From contig BSBN01000888.1 in NCBI GenBank assembly GCA_027924645.1, forward strand, positions 16,003,001 through 16,067,000: DNA of 64,000 bases, in the 5' to 3' direction. Numbering within the stretch: the first letter of the stretch is position 1; each line of letters opens with the position of its first letter. This document shows, piece after piece, positions 59,616 through 64,000 of this stretch. The notes beneath the pieces are model-generated. The model worked only from the letters and a program-made list of their open reading frames with translations. It searched no databases and had not been told where the DNA came from. The position numbers and the translations under genes were made by a program. The stretch comes from Cunninghamia lanceolata. Lineage: Eukaryota; Streptophyta; Pinopsida; Cupressales; Cupressaceae.

Positions 59616-60630
59616 AGATGAGTATAGATTTCACGGAAGTCTTCAATAGATAGAAAATGCTACTTGGAATGGCTACCCATTTTGAAAATAATGGGTGCCC
59701 ATTTACGAATGGGAGCCCAAGAGTTTGAAATTGTAAACCCATGGATTTGCATTGGTTTTAGGCTTGAAAACCCAAGCCTTAGCTTTTGACCTACAACTAG
59801 GAGACCATGAAAATAACAAGAGAAAAAAACTAGTTTCACCACTATGGCTGACGAGTTTTTTTCACAATATTTTAATGAGATTAAAATTTATTGTAGATCT
59901 AAAAGTCTTGTTTTAAAATATGTAATTTTTATACTATTAGACATAATTGTCTATTTATTAATTGTTTTTTAAACAAAGAGACTCATAAACTTGAAAAAAC
60001 ATACATTACTATCTTTTTAATAATTTTTTATTTTGAAAGTTTCTTGAAAAACAATTATGTCTCACCAATCTAGACATCATTCTCTACATGATGAAAAAAA
60101 TAGTGAATTGATTAGTTTAGCTCAAATTATACTGGCCATACATGAGGGGTTTTAAAAAACACTAGTTAGGGCCATTAAACAATTTATAAAAAAATATTTA
60201 TCAAAAAATTACAAAAAATACCTTGACCAAACTTCAACATTCTATGCATATTTCCACAAAAGGAATTAGAAAAACATCTTCATTTAGGTCAAATTATGTT
60301 GGCCGTACACATGCATGCTCTGGGAAAAAATAGGGGACTTTTAAAAATACACTTTTTGTACATCCAATAAAAAACCAACTTTCATCATTTGGGTATTAGA
60401 AAAAATTACATATTTGAAAAGTAGAAATAAAATCCTACATTTATTATTTTCACATCATCTTAATATTTTATGTGCAAATGCTTCAAATTGTCACTCCAAT
60501 TATGACAAAATTTCAAAAATAGGAAAAATACTTCCACTTTTTGGCAAAAAAGTGTACTCATCTTCTTGCACTTACCCAGAGACCATTATGCTAATTAGTG
60601 TCCTACTAAGACCTCAAGGAATCCATATCA
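59616..60630. other. Insertion between gag and protease of element G, unclassified
   Basis: Gypsy homology stops inside the zinc knuckle (59600-59615) and resumes near 60640, with about 1 kb of AT-rich sequence in between. It contains a double hairpin at about 59674-59727 built from ACCCATT/AATGGGT and CCCATT/AATGGG arms, and a pair of direct repeats (CAAATTATACTGGCCATACA near 60124, CAAATTATGTTGGCCGTACA near 60291). No gene was seen. Alternatively this is a highly diverged element segment. Confidence 0.45.
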
Positions 60631-60639
60631 AGGTAACTC

Positions 60640-60997
60640 TTTACCATCATAGAAAACAAATTTCCAATAGAGGATCCATGCCGCTTTAAAAAATTTATTG
60701 GCTAAATACCAGATCACCCCAATTGAAACCACAGGTAATTTATTTGGCAATCCAATTACCATTCTCATAGATACTAGCGCAACTGAAAGTTTTATTACTC
60801 ATAGCTTACTTTGTAGAATACCAAGAAAAGCTAGGTTCGTGGCAAAGCCATGGATACTAGAATATGCAAACAAGTCAAGAGCTCAGGTAGAGCAATGCCT
60901 ATTTGAAGCTAGATTAAGTCTACCCTATTTCTCTACTGAAGTCAACTTATATGTGGCCCCAATAGGATCCTATGATATTATCCACGGAATGAACTAG
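60640..60997 (+). pseudogene. Element G aspartic protease
   Basis: The frame at 60698-60997 reads AKYQITPIETTGNLFGNPIT then ILIDTSATESFITHSLL. Gypsy proteases have DTGA or DTGS at this place; here the Gly is Ser, so the active-site loop is altered although the catalytic Asp remains. The frame ends at SYDIIHGMN, just before the TAG that breaks the link to the reverse transcriptase. Confidence 0.85.
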
Positions 60998-61171
60998 CTA
61001 TGGCAGCATAGGGTGAGAGTGGACTATTTTTCTAAGACCATGGAGTGTCTTGATGATGTTGGTAATCCTATCTTTATGCAAGGAGTTCAGTGTGAAATGA
61101 AAATCAAATAGATCTCTTCTATGCAATTAAAGAGAGATAAGTAGAAGGGTTGTCAAATATTTGTAGTCAAG

Positions 61172-61921
61172 ATGGAAGAATTGAATGAAAAGGATGAGAT
61201 TTTAACGAAACAAAAAGGACCCTTAGTCGAAGATAATCCTTGTCTTCAAGAATTTCAAGATGTATTTCCTAAAGACCTCCCAAGTTTGCCCCCAAAAAGG
61301 GCCTTTGATTTCTTGATCGACATCATTCCTAGTACCGAACCTATATCAAAGGCACCATACCAAATGGCCACAACTAAGTTAGTGGAGATGAAAGCTCAAC
61401 TTCAAGATTTTTTGTCAAAAGGATTAATTAGACCCAGTGTATTGTTGTGGGGGCCATCAGTGATCTTTGTCAAGAAGAAGGATGGTACCCTAAGGGGGTG
61501 TATTGATTGTAGTATGCTTAATAAGGCAACGATAAAAAACAAATATCCTTTACCATGCATTGATGATCTCTTTGACCAAATGCATGGTACAGTTGTATTT
61601 TCAAAGATTGACTTGAGATCAAGTTACCACCAACTAAGATTAAAAGATGAGAACATCTATAAAAAAACCTTTAGAACAAGGTATAGGCATTATGAGTTCA
61701 TGGTTCTACCCTTTGGGTTGACCAATGCCCCAAAAACCTTTCTGAATCAGATAAAGAGTGTCTTCAAAGACTATTTGGATAAGGTTTTACTAGTTTTCCT
61801 TGATAATATATTGAGTTACTCTCACAATGAGGAGGAGCATATTCAACTTTGGCAATTAGTCTTACAATGCCTTAGGGAGCACATGTTGTATGGTAAGTTG
61901 CCTAAATGCACCTTATTTTAG
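61172..61921 (+). pseudogene. Element G reverse transcriptase
   Basis: A 249-codon open frame covers most of the reverse transcriptase: [20 protein letters not shown] at the start, then [55 protein letters not shown] and [15 protein letters not shown]. The catalytic box is FLDNILSYS where active enzymes have FIDDILVYS, so the second Asp is Asn. RCIDYRALN-type and PFGL boxes are recognisable and diagnostic of Ty3/gypsy. The frame stops at 61921, just before the conserved QVQYLGH-like continuation. Confidence 0.93.
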
Positions 61922-63047
61922 AAGCAAGTTCAATACTCAGGCTACAAAATTTCTATAGACAAAATTTAAGTAGATCCTTTGAAGATAAAGGCTATCTTAG
62001 AATGGCCTACACCTAGAGATGTGCATGAAGTTCGTATTTCATGGGCTTGAAAAGATACTATAGAAAGTTTGTTTTGAGATTATAAACAATTGCACACCTA
62101 AATCCTTCTTTACATCATAAGGGAAAACAATTTGAATGGTCAGAAAAGTGTGAAGAGGCTTTCAACATCCTTTAGAAGAAGTTGACCTTAGCACCAATCC
62201 TTCAAGTTCTAGATTCAGAAGGTCTCTTTGTGGTTGTAATTGATGCCTCTGGAGAATGCTTGGGTGGCATATTAATGTAAGAAGGTCAAGTAGTAGCCTA
62301 CAAATCTAGGAAATTGAGATCGTATGAGAAAAATTATGCTCTGCATGACTTGGAGTTAGTGGCAATTGTACATGCTCTCCAAGTATGGCGGAATTATTTA
62401 CTTAGAAAAGGATTTGATCTCAAATTTGATAATTAGGGTTTGAAGTATATCTTCACCCAACAAAACCTTAATTCTTGACAAAGACTGTGGTTGGAGCTTA
62501 TATCTGATTATGATTTTGAAATTAGTTACATCAAGGGCATGGAAAATTGAGTTACGGTTGCCTTGAGCTATAAAAAGAATATTGCAGTGATGATGTTTGT
62601 GCAAAGCAATTTTACAGATCAAGTATCGAGGAACTCAACAAGAGACGAGTGTTATGAGAAAATCTTGAAAGCTCTATCTGAAAATCCTCAGGATGCAAGA
62701 TACGAAGGATTTTGTTTTGAGTATGTTGGACTTTTGAGGTATAAGAATAGGATGTATGTTCCAAATCAGCAAGATTTGAGAAACATAGTATGGAAAGAAG
62801 TGCATTCTACCCCTTATAGTAGTCACCAAGAAGTGACATAACACTGGGAAGATGTGAAGCTATTGTATTTTTGGAAAGTGGTGAAAAATGATGCCACAAG
62901 ATTTGTAGTAGGATGTCTTGAATATCAGTGAGTCAAGGCTGAATACCAACATCCAACAAGGCTGTTATACCCTCATGCCATTCCTAAATGGAAATAATAG
63001 GTGCTCAGTATGGATTTTGTCCAAGGACTTGTTAAAACATTTGTAAT
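61922..63047 (+). pseudogene. Element G RNase H and integrase (truncated)
   Basis: RNase H: VVVIDASGECLGGIL (first Asp, near 62235), VAYKSRKLRSYEKNYALHDL, ELVAIVHALQVWRNYLL. Integrase: LRYKNRMYVPNQQDLRN (62733), HSTPYSSHQ (the HH pair) and GCLEYQ, where the second Cys of the CC pair is Tyr. Then VLSMDFVQGLVKT at 63001-63040 carries the first Asp of the core. There homology stops and another LTR begins at 63048, so the rest of the integrase is missing. Many stops and shifts. Confidence 0.9.
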
Positions 63048-63217
63048 GTTTAGTATCATGTCATCATATTTCCCAACTAATAACTATTTAATAGTTATTG
63101 TTGGTTGGTAGTTGGTCGAGTATGCCCAACTAAGTGGTTTGAATAACCACTTTATTGTGTATATAAATATGTTTCTCTTCAATAATATATTTTCTCATTG
63201 CTCTCACAAATTTATCA
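63048..63217 (+). repeat. 170 bp LTR of a small (TRIM/SMART-like) retroelement
   Basis: It begins TGTTTAGTATCATG and ends TTATCA, followed at once by a primer site. It contains GTATATAAATATG, a plausible TATA box, at about 63157. Its small size fits miniature LTR elements. It interrupts the integrase of G; the partner LTR is not seen before 64000. Confidence 0.7.
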
Positions 63218-63229
63218 TGGTATCAAAGC
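63218..63229 (+). other. Primer-binding site of the small element
   Basis: TGGTATCAAAGC differs by one base from the initiator-Met primer site and abuts the LTR end. Confidence 0.75.
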
Positions 63230-64000
63230 ATTACTATCCTGAGTCTGTGAATTCTAAAAAGTTCAAAGGTTGTTGAATGTAGAAATCTAGAGGAGAGTCA
63301 ATTTCATTTGTTGTTGAAAGGAAGAGGGGAGTCAATTTTTTTTGTTGTTGAAAGGTAGAAACATTTTGTTTCTCTATAAGAAAGAGCCAGTTACAATATA
63401 GTTCATGAGTGTCTCCATACCAATTGATATTTGTTTGTCGTACGGAAGAGCTTAGATGTTAAAAAAAATAGTCACGTTTTTTTTCTGCAGAGGCATCTAA
63501 ATTTTCTAATAAAAGGCATTTTTTCTACATTCATAAATCAAAATACAAGGTATCTACTGATATCTGATAAAAGGTGTTTGAGATTTGCATAAAAAGCTTA
63601 AAATCTGCATTGAATGTCTTGAAGGAGGGCACTGAAATGATTAGTTGGGCATTGAATTTAATAAGAAGTTTGCTAATGAAGTTTTCCATACAAAACATCT
63701 GCTAGGGCATTGGAGGCATTTGAAGTATCTTTTTGCTGTTTAAAAGTCCACATTGAAAGCCTACTACCATATATATAGCCGTATGGTACTGGAATATAGT
63801 GCTAGGTGTTTTCATTAAAAAGGAGACATCCCTAAACTCTTCATTGTTGGCTGCTGTGACTTTGAAAAAAGGATATCAAATTGTTTTTTAAATCATTCTC
63901 AATTTTGCAAAGCCCAAACCAATATACAAAGGTCTACAACATCAAACTAATTGCTAGATGCATCAAACTAAATTCTAAGCACTGATATTTGTTTGTGAAG
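63230..64000 (+). mobile_element. Internal region of the small element, to window edge
   Basis: No coding motif was seen. A short direct repeat (GAGGGGAGTCAATTT- and GAGGAGAGTCAATTTCATTT-like units with TGTTGTTGAAAGG, about 63290-63357) is present. The element may end outside the window. Confidence 0.45.

Larger units (their letters stand above)
25833..63047 (+). mobile_element. Element G: Ty3/gypsy retrotransposon, host of the nest, 3' truncated
   Basis: The order on the plus strand is LTR (25833-31908, interrupted by element A), primer-site-like sequence (31909), leader (to 32632, interrupted by element O), gag (58576-59615), protease, reverse transcriptase, RNase H and integrase (to 63047). 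Pol order (PR-RT-RH-IN) and motifs are those of gypsy elements, and the wording resembles plant chromoviruses. Removing A and O leaves about 8.2 kb, to which the missing integrase end and 3' LTR must be added. The 3' part is cut by another LTR at 63048. All genes are broken. Confidence 0.8.

Overview
The window looks like nuclear DNA of a seed plant with a very large genome, most likely a gymnosperm and probably a conifer. The reasons are AT-rich sequence, extremely low gene density, long and heavily decayed retrotransposons stacked inside one another, and a tau-class glutathione S-transferase and a PPR fragment whose wording is what I associate with conifer families (recollection; no search was run). 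No bacterial, viral or CRISPR feature was seen. The only host gene that looks intact is the two-exon GST on the minus strand at 14585-15358.

Layout 1-25.8 kb. The left edge holds the tail of a small LTR element on the minus strand (LTR 1251-1700). Next come two diverged copies of a GST-bearing segmental duplication. Copy 1 covers about 3170-17510 and copy 2 about 20290-25832. Copy 2 acts as a pre-insertion reference for copy 1. It shows that copy 1 gained a 0.7 kb low-complexity block (3393-4078), a 7 kb terminal-inverted-repeat element (4697-11703) that itself contains a plant L1-type LINE with RNase H (about 4960-10740), and a 476 bp retroelement fragment next to the GST. Copy 2 carries a GST remnant that lost exon 1, the promoter and half of exon 2. 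Between the copies lies a PPR gene fragment sandwiched by about 290 bp direct repeats.

Layout 25.8-64 kb. Almost all of this is one nest of LTR retrotransposons. A Ty3/gypsy element, G (LTR from 25833, pol to 63047), was hit in its 5' LTR by a three-LTR composite element, A (27418-30519, 5 bp duplication CTATG). It was also hit in its leader/gag by a gag-only long-LTR element, O (32633-58570, duplication GTACA). The 3' LTR of O was hit by a Ty1/copia element, C (39819-56421, duplication AATCT/ATTCT). The reverse transcriptase of C was hit by a second gag-only long-LTR element, L (42737-50541, duplication GGCAG/GGGAG), and its integrase by an unclassified 1.5 kb block containing a 60 bp GT run. 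A 170 bp LTR of a small element interrupts the integrase of G at 63048.

Functionally, the GST is probably a cytosolic detoxification enzyme, with an as-1-like TGACG pair about 200 bp upstream. Everything else is mobile DNA in decay: stops and frameshifts are frequent, and the reverse transcriptase active sites of both C and G are mutated. The two elements with long LTRs carry gag-like genes but no pol, so they would have depended on enzymes from other elements. I see no unmistakable new cellular system. The most unusual structures are the three-LTR composite element, the four-deep nest with readable target duplications at every step except the outermost, and the TIR element whose empty site is preserved in the duplicate.
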